64,000 nt of DNA from Desulfovibrio sp. (GCF_009712225.1 NZ_WASP01000006.1:256939-320938); one strand, 5' to 3'; counted from the first letter of the stretch, positions 51,099-61,153 are shown. Notes: generated from the letters alone by a model not told the origin. Made by a program: numbers and translations.

Positions 51099-51772
51099 AG
51101 CTTGAGTCTCTTTTTTACCATGGTTACGGTGGCTGACACACAGAAGCAAACTATAAAATAGCCCGATCCTGCAAGCAGCACCATATCAATTTCGTAGCCA
51201 GTCGTTTTGCCAATGTTTGAAGCGGTGCGGAAGAAATCCGCCAGGCCGATGATATAGACCAGAGCAGTATCCTGAAAAAGAATCATGCCCTGGGTCATCA
51301 GCAGGGGAGTCATAACGCGGAACGCCTGGGGCAGAATGACGTAGGTGAGCGTTTGCGACTTGGTCATACCAAGCGCAAGAGCAGCGGAATACTGCCCACT
51401 GGAAACGCTGCGCATGCCCGCACGTACAATTTCTGCATAGTAGGCCGCCTCAAAGGCGGTAAAGGCCACAATGGCAGAAACAAGGCGTATGTCTGTTTGC
51501 GGCGAAAGGTTGAAAAACGAGCTCAGAAACTGCGGCACGATAAGGTAGAACCACAGCAGCACCATCACAAGGGGGATGGAGCGGAAGCAGTTGACATACG
51601 CGGCTGAAAGCCAGCGCATGGGGGCATACACAGAGATGCGCGCCACAGCCAGTAGCGTGCCCAGCACCATGCCCAGCGCAATGGCCGTGATGGTGATCTT
51701 GAACGTAACCAAGGCCCCCTGACCAAGCAGGGGCAGGCTCTGCTGAATCATGCTCCAGTCAAAGCTAAACAT
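51095..51772 (-). CDS. gltK: Glutamate/aspartate ABC transporter permease GltK
   Basis: 225 residues with five predicted membrane helices and the inner-membrane permease loop EAAYYAEIVRAGMRSVSSGQ followed by AALALGMTKSQTL and ILPQAFRVMTPLL. AYVNCFRSIPLVMVLLWFYLIVP is nearly the E. coli GltK sequence. It pairs with GltJ to form the channel. It overlaps gltJ by 8 bases and gltL by 4, so the operon is translationally coupled. Confidence 0.95.
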   Translation of the reverse strand: MFSFDWSMIQQSLPLLGQGALVTFKITITAIALGMVLGTLLAVARISVYAPMRWLSAAYVNCFRSIPLVMVLLWFYLIVPQFLSSFFNLSPQTDIRLVSAIVAFTAFEAAYYAEIVRAGMRSVSSGQYSAALALGMTKSQTLTYVILPQAFRVMTPLLMTQGMILFQDTALVYIIGLADFFRTASNIGKTTGYEIDMVLLAGSGYFIVCFCVSATVTMVKKRLKL

Positions 51773-52514
51773 TTTTGCCTCCCGTGCTCGTGGAGGGCAA
51801 ACGCATCTTGTTCTCCAGCAGTTTCATGGAACGCATCACCACAAAGTTCAGCAGCGCGTAGGCAAGGGTAACTGCGATAAATGATTCGTAGGCGTAGCCC
51901 GAAAATTCGAGCAGGCGGTTGGCCTGGGCTGTCAGTTCTATGAGGCCTACGGTAGACGCAACTGCCGAGTTCTTGACCATGTTGAGCATTTCAGAGGTCA
52001 GCGGCGGAATAATGATGCGGTAGGCATTGGGCAAAAGCACGTGTCGGTAAGTCTGCGGAAGGGTAAGGCCAAGGGCCAGGGCCGCATAGCGCTGACCGTG
52101 CGAAAGCGCCTGAATGCCGGATCTGACCTGTTCACAGACGCGCGCACCTGTAAAGAAACCCAGCGCGCATACAGATATGATAAAAAACTGGATGTTGGGG
52201 TTCAGCTCTGCTTTAAACCACACGCTGGCCTTGTAGGGCAAAAGGTCGGGCGCGGCGAGATACCAGATAAAAAACTGAACAATAAGCGGTATGTTACGAA
52301 AAATGGTCACATAGGTTGCGCCGATGGTACTGAGAATCTTGTTGGGCAGCGTGCGCAAAATGCCAAATAGTGAGCCCAGAACAAAAGCCAGAATCCAGGC
52401 GCAGACAGACAGGGCCACTGTTGTCAAAAAGCCATCCACCAGCCAGCTGAAGTAGGTGACGTTTCCAAACGGCGCCTGTTCAAAAAATATGCCCCAGTTC
52501 CAGTTAGCCTGCAT
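51765..52514 (-). CDS. gltJ: Glutamate/aspartate ABC transporter permease GltJ
   Basis: 249 residues, about five to six membrane helices. The start NWNWGIFFEQAPFGNVTY and the permease motif ARVCEQVRSGIQALSHGQRYAALALGLT closely match E. coli GltJ. FRNIPLIVQFFIWYL and LPNAYRIIIPPLTSEM are further shared blocks. It is separated from gltI by 99 bases holding a stable hairpin. Confidence 0.95.
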   Translation of the reverse strand: MQANWNWGIFFEQAPFGNVTYFSWLVDGFLTTVALSVCAWILAFVLGSLFGILRTLPNKILSTIGATYVTIFRNIPLIVQFFIWYLAAPDLLPYKASVWFKAELNPNIQFFIISVCALGFFTGARVCEQVRSGIQALSHGQRYAALALGLTLPQTYRHVLLPNAYRIIIPPLTSEMLNMVKNSAVASTVGLIELTAQANRLLEFSGYAYESFIAVTLAYALLNFVVMRSMKLLENKMRLPSTSTGGKNV

Positions 52515-52572
52515 TCGTTGGTTCCATCCCTGTGTAATAAACGTATATCATGTGTAGCGGGCTTAACCGCAT

Positions 52573-52604
52573 GTTCTGGCGCGCTGCGTACAGCGCGCCA
52601 GAAC
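52573..52604 (-). other. Hairpin between gltI and gltJ
   Basis: A perfect 14-bp stem with loop cgta (52573-52586 with 52591-52604) begins 9 bases after the gltI stop. There is no T-run, so it is more likely an mRNA-stabilising element that raises gltI relative to the permease genes than a full terminator. Confidence 0.7.
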
Positions 52605-52613
52605 ACACCAACA

Positions 52614-53525
52614 TCAGTTCAGGGCCTTGTCGTTGGGGGCCTTGAAGAGAGCCTTCATTTCGTTGGACATCTCAAAGCTCATGTTCATGTTCTTGGGCGG
52701 AATGGGCTGCATGAACCAGCGGTTGAAAGACTTTTCAGCGTTGCCGTTACCCTGCTCCTCGGCAATGGTGGCGTCAACAAGCTTCTTGAACTGGGCATCA
52801 CCCTTGCGCACCATGCAGCCGTAAGCTTCAAAGCTCTGGGGCGTGCCAACAATGACCCAGTCGGCAGGCTTTTTGGCCTTGGCGCGTTCGCCGGCGAGCA
52901 GTGCGTCATCCATAAAGAAGGCAACAGCGCGACCAGATTCCACGGTGCGGAAAGCGTCGCCGTGGTCTTTCACGCTGATGATGTTAACGGCAAGACCCTT
53001 CTCGTCGTTCATCTTGTTCAGCAGCTTTTCAGAGGTCGTACCGGCGGTAACGGCCACGTTCTTGCCCTTCAGGTCGTCAAAGTCCTTGATGCCGGAGTCT
53101 TTGTTGACCAGCAGGCGGGTGCCGATGATGAAAAAGGTGTTGGAGAAGTCAACCTGCTGCTGACGTTCGAGGTTGTTGGTGGTCGAACCACATTCAAAGT
53201 CAAACGTGCCATTCTGGAGCAGGGGAATGCGGTTCTGCGAGGTGATGGGCACGTAGCGAACCTGAAGGTTGGGCATGTTCAGCTGCTTTTTGACGGCATC
53301 AACAATCTTGTTGGAGTAGTCCTGAGCATAGCCAATGACGTTCTGCTGAAGGTCATAGTAGGAAAAAGGCACGGAAGATTCACGGTGACCCACTACAATC
53401 ACGCCGGTTTGCTTGATTTTCTGCAAGGTTCCGGTGAGTTCTTCTGCCTGAACCTGACCGCCCTGGGCAGAGGTCAGAAGAAGCAGCGCCGCCAAAGCGG
53501 ACAAAATGGATTTCTTCAGCGCCAT
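52614..53525 (-). CDS. gltI: Glutamate/aspartate-binding periplasmic protein
   Basis: 303 residues from ATG 53525 behind AGGAGG, with a signal peptide (about 1-27). It is an SBP family 3 protein that delivers acidic amino acids to GltJK. GVIVVGHRESSVPFSYYD, PITSQNRIPLLQNGTFDFE and CGSTTNN are nearly identical to E. coli GltI, as are KDHGDAFRTVESGRAVAF and the C-terminal PNDKALN. As usual it is first in its operon and separated from the other genes by a stem-loop. Confidence 0.97.
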   Translation of the reverse strand: MALKKSILSALAALLLLTSAQGGQVQAEELTGTLQKIKQTGVIVVGHRESSVPFSYYDLQQNVIGYAQDYSNKIVDAVKKQLNMPNLQVRYVPITSQNRIPLLQNGTFDFECGSTTNNLERQQQVDFSNTFFIIGTRLLVNKDSGIKDFDDLKGKNVAVTAGTTSEKLLNKMNDEKGLAVNIISVKDHGDAFRTVESGRAVAFFMDDALLAGERAKAKKPADWVIVGTPQSFEAYGCMVRKGDAQFKKLVDATIAEEQGNGNAEKSFNRWFMQPIPPKNMNMSFEMSNEMKALFKAPNDKALN

Positions 53526-54226
53526 GGTTTCCTCCTGGAATGGCATTTACGGAAGGCGACGCCATTGTTGCCAAACAAGCGCGCCGCTCAAGGAAAGGTT
53601 CAGCAAAAACATTGGCCATAACCATAGATTGTATGCATCAACACATACCATTCTGATGGGTGAATGCCACACACCTGGCGGGCATTCAGGCAACCAGCTT
53701 TTCCCGGTTCTCCTGCCAGAGTATAATGGCTGCTCAGATGGTCTAGCCAGTCAGGCAGCCAAACACGCCGTGTGCGCAAGCGACAAGCGCACGCCGAATC
53801 ACGCCACTGTAAACGATAAGACATCAATCAGCAAAGAAAAATACTGTAAAGCCATTCGAGCTGTCAGGCAGCCCATGGCCTGTCGCTGATTGGTGCCTCG
53901 GGGGGAAGGCGCCTCTGCACAGTGCGAGAGTGCAGGAACCACAAGCAGTTATGTGGCGGCGAAATACATGCAGCAGAATTTTCGCTAAAATACCTCGTCA
54001 TAATTATAAATCTTGGGCGTGGTGTCAATAAGCTGCTGGTTGTGCATGGGCTGTGAGCAATTGGCTGCCAGGTGACAGGGACGTGACAATGTTATTTTTT
54101 TCCAAAATTGTGCCATTGGTTCAGCTTGTTTTGTCCGATAAACAATAATATGATTAAAAAAGTTGGTAATGTCGTTTTTCCACCAGTTTCTCGACTCACT
54201 GGGCCAGTTTTTTTAAGGATGGGTTT
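53526..54226. other. Divergent intergenic region between gltI and chemoreceptor
   Basis: 700 bases without a supported gene. The gltI side is GC-balanced and should hold its promoter, not pinned down. The chemoreceptor side becomes AT-rich from about 53990. A frame at 53506-53889 overlaps the gltI start, lacks a ribosome site and is not believed. Confidence 0.4.
54126..54154 (+). promoter_or_regulatory. Candidate sigma-70 promoter of the hemerythrin chemoreceptor
   Basis: TTGTTT (54126-54131) and TATGAT (54149-54154) are spaced by exactly 17 bases, 72 bases upstream of the start codon in AT-rich DNA. Confidence 0.55.
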
Positions 54227-55918
54227 ATGGTCTTTGTCTCCCACGTTATTGCTGCGATTTTGCTGATTTCTTTGGCTGTTGCAGGAAAAATTGACGGATT
54301 CTGGTGGTTGGTTTGGGCGGGCGTGGCTGTTTGCCTGGCTGTTGATGCTGTGGTGTGGCTGCGCACCTTCACGGCTGCAAGGCTCATGCGCCGGCAGTTG
54401 CTGCAGGCCACCGGCGCTGCCGGTACTGACAGTGCTTCTGGCAACGCTGAAATGTTTGCCCAGTGCCTTGACCGCATGGGCAGGGCAGAGAAGCTTCTTG
54501 AGGCCGAAAAGCGACACAGCGCCGATCTGGAAGCTGGCGGCGCGCAGCTGCAAAGCAGCCTGCAGGCAGCGCAGGCAGAAAATACCGCCTTGCTGGAAAA
54601 ATTCGAGCGCGGCGATGCTGTTTTGCACAAGGCACATACCGTATGCGCCAAACTTTCTGGCGAGGCCCAAAATCTTGCTACGCTCGTTTCAGAAGTAAAC
54701 CAGGGTGTTGCCGTGCAACGCGACCGGTTGAACGAAACCGGTGGGGCCATGGATACCGTGTCGCAGGGTGCGCAGGAATCCTCCATGCGTGTGCGCGAGC
54801 TTTCTGAAAACGCGCAAACCGCCAGCGCCAGCGCCTCGGCCAGCAAGCAGGAAGTGGACGGGGCTGTTGAATCCATTGAGAAACTTAAAAACACCATTGT
54901 GCTTCTTAAGGAAGCCATGGCTGGTCTTGGTGAAAAAGCCAGCAATATCGGCAAGGTGATGGCTGTTATCAACGAGGTGGCCGATCAGACCAACCTGTTG
55001 GCCCTCAATGCCGCCATTGAGGCCGCCCGCGCGGGCGAGGCCGGTCGCGGTTTTGCAGTGGTGGCCGACGAGGTGCGTAAACTGGCAGAAAAAACCATGG
55101 GTGCCACCCGTGAAGTTGAAGATGCCGTTAAAGCCATACAGCAGGAAATCCGGCGCAATGCCGAAACCGTTGAGGTCGCGGCCCGGTTGAGCGTTGAGGG
55201 GGCCAGTTCTGCCTCGCTGGCGGGCAGCCGCCTTGGAGAAATACTCGAGGCCATGTCCGGCACGGCGCAGCACCTGAATGCCGTGGCCACAACGGCTGGC
55301 CTGCAGTCAGACAATATTGAAGACGCCAACAAGGCGCTGGATGAAATACGCGTTGTGGCAGAGCAGACATCCGGCAACATGCAGGTGTTTACCGCCGCGT
55401 TGCTGACCTTCCAGGGTGGTATGGAAGAACTGGATATGATTGTTAACGCCATGGTCAGTGGCGATTACGAGCGGGCAGCTTCAAACAAGTTTGTGCAGTG
55501 GACGTCGAGCATGGATCTGGGAATAGGCGAAATTGATCGCCAGCACCGCATGCTTGTGGACTACATCAACGACCTGCACAGTGCCATGTCCAACCACCGC
55601 AGTGCGCGTGAGCTGCTCGAGATTCTGCACAAGCTGCGCGACTATACCAGTACGCACTTCAGGGACGAAGAAAAGCATTTTGTGCATTCAGATTACCCCT
55701 CGGTCAAGGACCACCTGCAGATTCACAGAGAATTTGAGGCCAAGGTGGATGAAGTAGAGCGGGGCATAAAGGAAGGCACAGTTACCTTGAGCATGGATTT
55801 ACTGTCGTTTCTTAAAGACTGGCTGGTAAAGCACATCATGGGCATGGATGCCCAGTACGTGCCCTATGTCAAAAAAAGCACCAAGGTCTCCGTCATGTCT
55901 CAGGGCAAAGTGCGCTGA
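54227..55918 (+). CDS. Methyl-accepting chemotaxis protein fused to hemerythrin
   Basis: 563 residues. Two adjacent membrane helices (about 5-20 and 24-46) have almost no periplasmic loop, so there is no external sensor. A coiled-coil cytoplasmic region follows, with the receptor hairpin tip at about 255-300 ([21 protein letters not shown]...[15 protein letters not shown]). The last 140 residues are a bacteriohemerythrin: His440 in [43 protein letters not shown], and the closing [10 protein letters not shown], giving the five-His plus Glu and Asp diiron ligands. D. vulgaris DcrH binds O2 this way, so this receptor probably senses oxygen inside the cell. Start ATG 54227 follows AAGGA. A terminator follows. 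Confidence 0.95.
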   Translation: MVFVSHVIAAILLISLAVAGKIDGFWWLVWAGVAVCLAVDAVVWLRTFTAARLMRRQLLQATGAAGTDSASGNAEMFAQCLDRMGRAEKLLEAEKRHSADLEAGGAQLQSSLQAAQAENTALLEKFERGDAVLHKAHTVCAKLSGEAQNLATLVSEVNQGVAVQRDRLNETGGAMDTVSQGAQESSMRVRELSENAQTASASASASKQEVDGAVESIEKLKNTIVLLKEAMAGLGEKASNIGKVMAVINEVADQTNLLALNAAIEAARAGEAGRGFAVVADEVRKLAEKTMGATREVEDAVKAIQQEIRRNAETVEVAARLSVEGASSASLAGSRLGEILEAMSGTAQHLNAVATTAGLQSDNIEDANKALDEIRVVAEQTSGNMQVFTAALLTFQGGMEELDMIVNAMVSGDYERAASNKFVQWTSSMDLGIGEIDRQHRMLVDYINDLHSAMSNHRSARELLEILHKLRDYTSTHFRDEEKHFVHSDYPSVKDHLQIHREFEAKVDEVERGIKEGTVTLSMDLLSFLKDWLVKHIMGMDAQYVPYVKKSTKVSVMSQGKVR

Positions 55919-55948
55919 CAGCGTCACGCCGGGCACATCCGATTAATG

Positions 55949-56002
55949 CCCGTTGCACCGTAAGTGTCTGACAACGCTGACCGGTGTGACGGGCCTTTGT
56001 TT
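55949..56002 (+). terminator. Probable terminator after hemerythrin chemoreceptor
   Basis: The arms 55949-55960 and 55982-55993 pair over 12 positions with a 2-base internal mismatch and are followed by cctttgttt. A smaller competing hairpin (cgggca/tgcccg) overlaps its 5' side. Confidence 0.5.
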
Positions 56003-56190
56003 ACAATGGGGCTGGCATTGCATATTTCATTGCAGAATACAAAAAAAGTATTCATATTAACCACTGACTGAACCAAACGATCCGTTTTGCAAGCCTTAGC
56101 AGTATGTCTTTGCTTTTTTTTGCGCTGCTGAGGGCGAGCGCTGCTACTGGACAAAAGTGCCGTAAATTGGGTGCGACCAGCGGAGAAATA

Positions 56191-57630
56191 ATGTTTATTC
56201 AGTGTCTGGCAGTAAACAAGCGCTTCTCTTGCCTGACCGGCGTGCTGGTCTGTCTGTTTTTGCTGGCACAGTCAGGCCCTGCATCTGCTTTTGACACTGT
56301 TGCCATGCCACACGATACAGTGACGCTCACCGCAGCAGAGCGTGCCTACATAAATGAACACAAATCAGTAACACTCTGCGTTGATCCCGACTGGGTTCCC
56401 TATGAGCGCATCGATGCAAGTGGCAAGCATGTGGGCATTGCCGCCGACCTTTTGGCGCTGGTTTCTGCCAGAACAGGCATTGAATTCGAGCTTGTGCCAA
56501 CCCGCGACTGGAATGAAAGCCTCGAGTTCTCCAGGTCAGGCCGGTGCAAGGTTCTGAGCTTTTTGAACCAAACCTCCGAACGCAGCGAATGGCTTATTTT
56601 CACCACGCCCCTGTTCAGCGATCCCAACGTATTTATCACGCGTGAAGAGCATCCCTTTATTTCCGACCCAGCCACGCTCGAAAACGAATCCATTGTGTTT
56701 CCTGAGGGTACGGCCATGGAGGGTATGATAAGGGAACGCTACCCCAACCTTGAAATCAAGCTTGTCAATTCAGAAGATGAAGCTCTGGATATGGTTTCTG
56801 CCAGGCGCAGTTCCATGACCATGCGTTCGCTGATTGTGGCTGCCTACACCATTCGCAAAAACGGTCTGTTCAATCTGAAGATTGCAGGTCAGCTGCCCAT
56901 GTACATTAACCACCTGCGTATTGGCGTGAAAAAAGGTGATGGGGTGCTGCGCAACATACTTGATAAGGGCGTGCAGTCCATAACGCCTCAGGAAAAGGGG
57001 CGGGTGGTCAACCAGCATGTGACCATCAATGTGCAGACCATGGTGGACCCCCGTTGGCTGTTTATGGGGGGTGGCCTGGCGGTAACGATTGCAGCTCTCT
57101 GGGGCTACTGGACATACCGTCTCCGCAAGCTCAATGCCGCCCTCCTGCACCTTTCCAATACCGATAGCCTCACTGGCCTTGCCAACAGGCAAAAACTGTC
57201 TGCCTGCATGGCTGAGACCATGATACGTTCGTACCAGCATGATCTGCCGTTTTCTGTGATGCTGTTTGATCTGGACAATTTTAAAAGGGTCAATGACACA
57301 TTCGGGCACCTTGCTGGCGATGCCGTGCTGCAGGCTTTGAATTCCATTGCGTCAAATGCACTGCGTCCGCAGGATACGCCGGGCCGCTGGGGCGGCGAGG
57401 AATTCCTTGTTCTTTTGCCTGAAACAGCTGCTGGCGAGGCGACAACGCTGGCCGAAATCCTGCGCAAAGGTGTGGGCGAGTATGAATTTTCCGATGGCCT
57501 GCACTGTACGATCAGTATTGGCGTGGCACAAATGCGCTCTGATGATACGCCTGATACCCTGATTCATCGGGCAGATACTGCATTGTACCGTGCAAAAAAA
57601 GAGGGGAAAAACAGGGTTGTGCTGGGGTAG
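56191..57630 (+). CDS. Periplasmic-binding-domain diguanylate cyclase
   Basis: 479 residues from ATG 56191 behind GGAG. A signal peptide or anchor (about 1-33) precedes an SBP family 3 domain in the periplasm (about 50-280, SVTLCVDPDWVPYERIDASGKHVG-type opening), one membrane helix (about 292-310) and a GGDEF domain. The active site is Gly401-Gly-Glu-Glu-Phe405 (RWGGEEFLVLLP), and LFDLDNFKRVNDTFGHLAGDAVL binds substrate, so the cyclase should be active. The domain order suggests that a bound small molecule controls cyclic di-GMP synthesis. The inhibitory RxxD site is not evident. Earlier in-frame starts to 56104 would spoil the signal peptide. Confidence 0.93.
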   Translation: MFIQCLAVNKRFSCLTGVLVCLFLLAQSGPASAFDTVAMPHDTVTLTAAERAYINEHKSVTLCVDPDWVPYERIDASGKHVGIAADLLALVSARTGIEFELVPTRDWNESLEFSRSGRCKVLSFLNQTSERSEWLIFTTPLFSDPNVFITREEHPFISDPATLENESIVFPEGTAMEGMIRERYPNLEIKLVNSEDEALDMVSARRSSMTMRSLIVAAYTIRKNGLFNLKIAGQLPMYINHLRIGVKKGDGVLRNILDKGVQSITPQEKGRVVNQHVTINVQTMVDPRWLFMGGGLAVTIAALWGYWTYRLRKLNAALLHLSNTDSLTGLANRQKLSACMAETMIRSYQHDLPFSVMLFDLDNFKRVNDTFGHLAGDAVLQALNSIASNALRPQDTPGRWGGEEFLVLLPETAAGEATTLAEILRKGVGEYEFSDGLHCTISIGVAQMRSDDTPDTLIHRADTALYRAKKEGKNRVVLG

Positions 57631-57876
57631 AACCTACAGTTGGCTCTTATCATATTGTCGATAAACTGTTTGCGTACTCATACTGTTTACGCCAACGCTT
57701 GCCTCTATTCATGTTTTGAGCTAATTTTATATAATGAAATCAGGGTATATAAGATTTACTTAAATTACCCATAGGTTTTTTATCCTGTTTGGCAGCTCCA
57801 TGGTTTGCCGCATCAATGTGTTTTAGCTTTTGTTGCATCCCTTGTGTTTCAAGCATTCTGATGCTGCGGGGTTTAT

Positions 57877-60800
57877 ATGCCAGAGGCCCAACCACACATT
57901 CGCTTGCAACCCCCCATCAATTTCCCTTCATGGGTTCAGTCTTACAAGCCCTTGTGGGTCATTGCCCTCATTGACCTGTTTGTGCTTGGAATCATTTTTT
58001 TCGCCCTGGCGGAAAGCCGCCACCGAGATTTTGAAACAGCCATCAACACTCTTGAAAGTGTTTCTCGCTCCATGGACGACATCCTCTCGTGGAGATTCGA
58101 AAAAATACATCTTGCCCTGCTCAGCACTGTTGATGAGGTCGAGAAACAGTCTCGCCAAGACAACATAAGCTGGGACGGCATGGAGAAATTTGGCCGTACA
58201 CTGGACGACAGGTTGCCCGACAGCCTCGGTTTTTTGGTCACAGACAGTCTGGGGCGGGTTATCTACGCCTCGCCGCGTGCGCTTTCTGGCGACATCTCTG
58301 TTGCCAACGACGACCATTTTGTTCAGCTGCGTAATAATCCTTCGCTTGGGCTCTCCATCTCCAAACCATTCTACGGGCATGCCTGGCCTCACCCAATTAT
58401 TGTTCTCTCCATGCGTTATACGCAGCCCAGCGGTGAATTTGGCGGCATAATTGCCTGTGCGGTATCCATAAACATGTTTTCTGCCGTACTGGGAGCTGTA
58501 GAAATCGCCAGCCCTTCTGCCGTAGCCACGCTGTGGGACAAGAGGCTCGGCCTGATAACGCAGTACCCGGCGGGGCAGTTTTATCTCGACGTAAAGCCTT
58601 CCCCGCAATTACGCAAACTCATCATGCAGGATGCCCCGCCCACTATCTATCACCATAACAGAACTGATTTTAATAATAAAAACAGAATTGCATTTTTTCG
58701 CAAACTCAGCCAGTGGCCCCTGTATCTTTCTGTAGGCGTATTTGAGCAGGACGTACTGGTAAAGTGGCGTCAGGAAGTGGTGTCTCTGGGTGTTTTGGGG
58801 CTGGTGTTCGCATTTATTTCCTTTTGGGGTGGCATTGCCTACACGCGGAATGTCCGTGCCCTTGCAGTGGGCGAAAAGCGCTATAAGGGGCTTTTCAACC
58901 ATATGCAGGCTGGTCTGGCCCTGTTTGAGCCGGTGTTTCTGCATACGGGGGCCATCTGCGACTTCAGGTACGTCGAAGTCAACAAGGCCTACTGCACCAT
59001 CTTCAGGTCAAATCAGGAAGACATTGTTGGAAAAACCCTGCTGCACAGAATAGCAGGCAAAACCAACAACCCCTCAAAATGGCTCAACCATCTCATAACT
59101 ACGATTGAGACCGGCGAGCCTGCCCACTTTGATTTTTTTCTTGAAGGCAGCAATCTCTGGATAGATGTGGTGGCCTATCGGTCAGAAGCTGGCAAAATTG
59201 CCATCCTGTGCATAGACGTGAGCGAAAGCAAGTTTGCACAGGCCCGCGCCACCCGCGTTTCGCAAATGTACGCGGCGCTGAGCAGGTGCAATCAGGCCAT
59301 TGTGCGCTGCACCACGCGCGAAGAGCTGTTTGCCGACATCTGCCGCGCCGCAGTGGAAGCTGGGGGCATGAAGGGTGCCTGGATAGGCCTTGTAGACAAG
59401 CAGACAAGCAATGTGAATCCGGTAAGTTCGTTTGGGCTCAATGACAATGATCTGCGTACGCTAAAGGTTTCTGTCAAGGAATTTGACCCCTTTGGCTCTG
59501 GTCCCACCGGTTGCGCCATCAGAAACAACGAGCCCATCTGGTCAAACAATTCCACCTCTGACCCTCGCCTTGTGCCCTGGTGGCAGCTGGTGCAGAAGAC
59601 TGGCTTTCTTTCTGTGGGTGCGTTGCCGCTGCGGCAGCGGGGAGAGGTGGTGGGCAACCTTACCCTCTATTCCATGGAAGTGGGAGCCTTTGATGATGAC
59701 GTGCGTGATCTGTTGGGAGAAATGGCCTCCAACGTGAGTTTCGCGCTCGACAATCTGGCCTGGGACGAAGAGCGACGCTGTAACGAGGCCAGAATAAACG
59801 AACTTGCCTTTTATGATCAGCTGACCGGTCTTGCCAACCGTCCCCTGCTCACAGAACGCATAAGGCTGGCAGTTGCAGCGGCACAGCACAGCAATCAGTA
59901 TAATGCCCTGCTGTTCATTGACCTGGACAGTTTCAAGACCATCAACGACACGTTGGGGCACGACCAGGGCGACTTTCTGTTGCAACAGGTCGGCCATCGT
60001 CTGCAAGCCCTTGTGCAGCCAGAAGACACCGTGGCCCGTTTTGGCGGCGATGAATTTGTGCTTTTGCTGCAGGGCATTTCTGACAGCCGCGATGAAGCGA
60101 TCAAGAAGGTTGCCCTTATCAGTCGCAAGGTGCTGAGCACAATACGCTCACCAATCGTCATAAATGGTGTCACCTGCCATTGTACTGCCAGTGTGGGTGT
60201 TGCGCTGTTTGGTTCGCGCGGCATTACGCCCGAGGAACTGCTCAAACAGGCCGACCTTGCCATGTACCAGGCCAAGGATGCGGGCAGAAATACCGTGCGT
60301 TTTTTTGACCCGCAGATGCAGCAGGCTGTGCTGGAGCGCATTATCCTTGAGCGCGAGCTTGAAGAGGCCATCGGGCTTGAGCAGTTTGTGCTGTATTATC
60401 AGCCGCTGATAGACATAGACGATAAAATCACAGGCGCCGAGGCGCTGATCCGCTGGCAACACCCCAAGCGGGGTCTGCTGCCGCCTGGCGAATTCATTCC
60501 GGTTGCTGAAGAAAACGGCATGATCACGCGCATTGGCCTGTGGGTGTTGCGTGAGGCATGCAGCCAGTTGGCAAAATGGGCGGAGATTCCCGAATTGGCC
60601 GGGCTGACTGTTTCCATTAACGTGAGTGCCAGGCAGTTCCGCGAGGGCGGCTTTGTGCGCGAGGTTACCTCGGCGGTGCGGCAGGCGGGCATTGACCCTG
60701 GCCTGCTCAAGCTTGAGCTGACCGAAAGCCAGCTTGCTGTAAGTATGCAGGAAATCATTTCTTCCATGGTGGAACTGAGTAATCTGGGGCTGCGTTTTTC

Positions 60801-61131
60801 GCTGGACGATTTTGGTACAGGGTATTCGTCCATGGCCTACCTCAAGCTTTTGCCGCTGGATCAGCTGAAGATCGACAAGTCATTTATTCGCGATCTGCTC
60901 GCTGATCCCAACGATGCCGCTATTGCCAGCATTATCATTGCACTTTCGCAAAGCCTTGGTCTTAGCGCAGTGGCAGAAGGCGTGGAAACCAGCGAACAGA
61001 AAAGAGCTCTGATAAATATGGGCTGCACCCTGTTTCAGGGGTATCTGTTCAGCATGCCGCTTCCGGTACAGGATTTTGAGGGGTATGCGGCAAATATGAC
61101 AAATACTGCCAATGCCGAAACACAGGACTAG
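57877..61131 (+). CDS. Membrane sensor with PAS, GAF, GGDEF and EAL domains
   Basis: 1084 residues. An N-terminal helix (about 26-44), a periplasmic Cache-like sensor (about 50-300) and a second helix (about 307-328) precede a PAS-like domain (about 340-455) and a GAF domain (about 470-635, GAWIGLVD, GALPLRQRGEVVGNL). The GGDEF motif is intact (723-727, RFGGDEFVLLL), as is EAL (Glu855-Ala-Leu857, then DDFGTGYSS and the conserved EGVET). It may therefore make or destroy cyclic di-GMP depending on signal. It follows the SBP3-GGDEF gene on the same strand after 246 bases and probably has its own promoter. RFGGDEF and EAL integrity argue against a degenerate receptor. Confidence 0.94.
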   Translation: MPEAQPHIRLQPPINFPSWVQSYKPLWVIALIDLFVLGIIFFALAESRHRDFETAINTLESVSRSMDDILSWRFEKIHLALLSTVDEVEKQSRQDNISWDGMEKFGRTLDDRLPDSLGFLVTDSLGRVIYASPRALSGDISVANDDHFVQLRNNPSLGLSISKPFYGHAWPHPIIVLSMRYTQPSGEFGGIIACAVSINMFSAVLGAVEIASPSAVATLWDKRLGLITQYPAGQFYLDVKPSPQLRKLIMQDAPPTIYHHNRTDFNNKNRIAFFRKLSQWPLYLSVGVFEQDVLVKWRQEVVSLGVLGLVFAFISFWGGIAYTRNVRALAVGEKRYKGLFNHMQAGLALFEPVFLHTGAICDFRYVEVNKAYCTIFRSNQEDIVGKTLLHRIAGKTNNPSKWLNHLITTIETGEPAHFDFFLEGSNLWIDVVAYRSEAGKIAILCIDVSESKFAQARATRVSQMYAALSRCNQAIVRCTTREELFADICRAAVEAGGMKGAWIGLVDKQTSNVNPVSSFGLNDNDLRTLKVSVKEFDPFGSGPTGCAIRNNEPIWSNNSTSDPRLVPWWQLVQKTGFLSVGALPLRQRGEVVGNLTLYSMEVGAFDDDVRDLLGEMASNVSFALDNLAWDEERRCNEARINELAFYDQLTGLANRPLLTERIRLAVAAAQHSNQYNALLFIDLDSFKTINDTLGHDQGDFLLQQVGHRLQALVQPEDTVARFGGDEFVLLLQGISDSRDEAIKKVALISRKVLSTIRSPIVINGVTCHCTASVGVALFGSRGITPEELLKQADLAMYQAKDAGRNTVRFFDPQMQQAVLERIILERELEEAIGLEQFVLYYQPLIDIDDKITGAEALIRWQHPKRGLLPPGEFIPVAEENGMITRIGLWVLREACSQLAKWAEIPELAGLTVSINVSARQFREGGFVREVTSAVRQAGIDPGLLKLELTESQLAVSMQEIISSMVELSNLGLRFSLDDFGTGYSSMAYLKLLPLDQLKIDKSFIRDLLADPNDAAIASIIIALSQSLGLSAVAEGVETSEQKRALINMGCTLFQGYLFSMPLPVQDFEGYAANMTNTANAETQD

Positions 61132-61153
61132 ATAGGGCAACAGATGACAGGCC

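Noticed and set aside
53506..53889. 127-codon plus-strand frame upstream of the chemoreceptor
   Set aside because: Overlaps the start and ribosome site of gltI, with no signals of its own.
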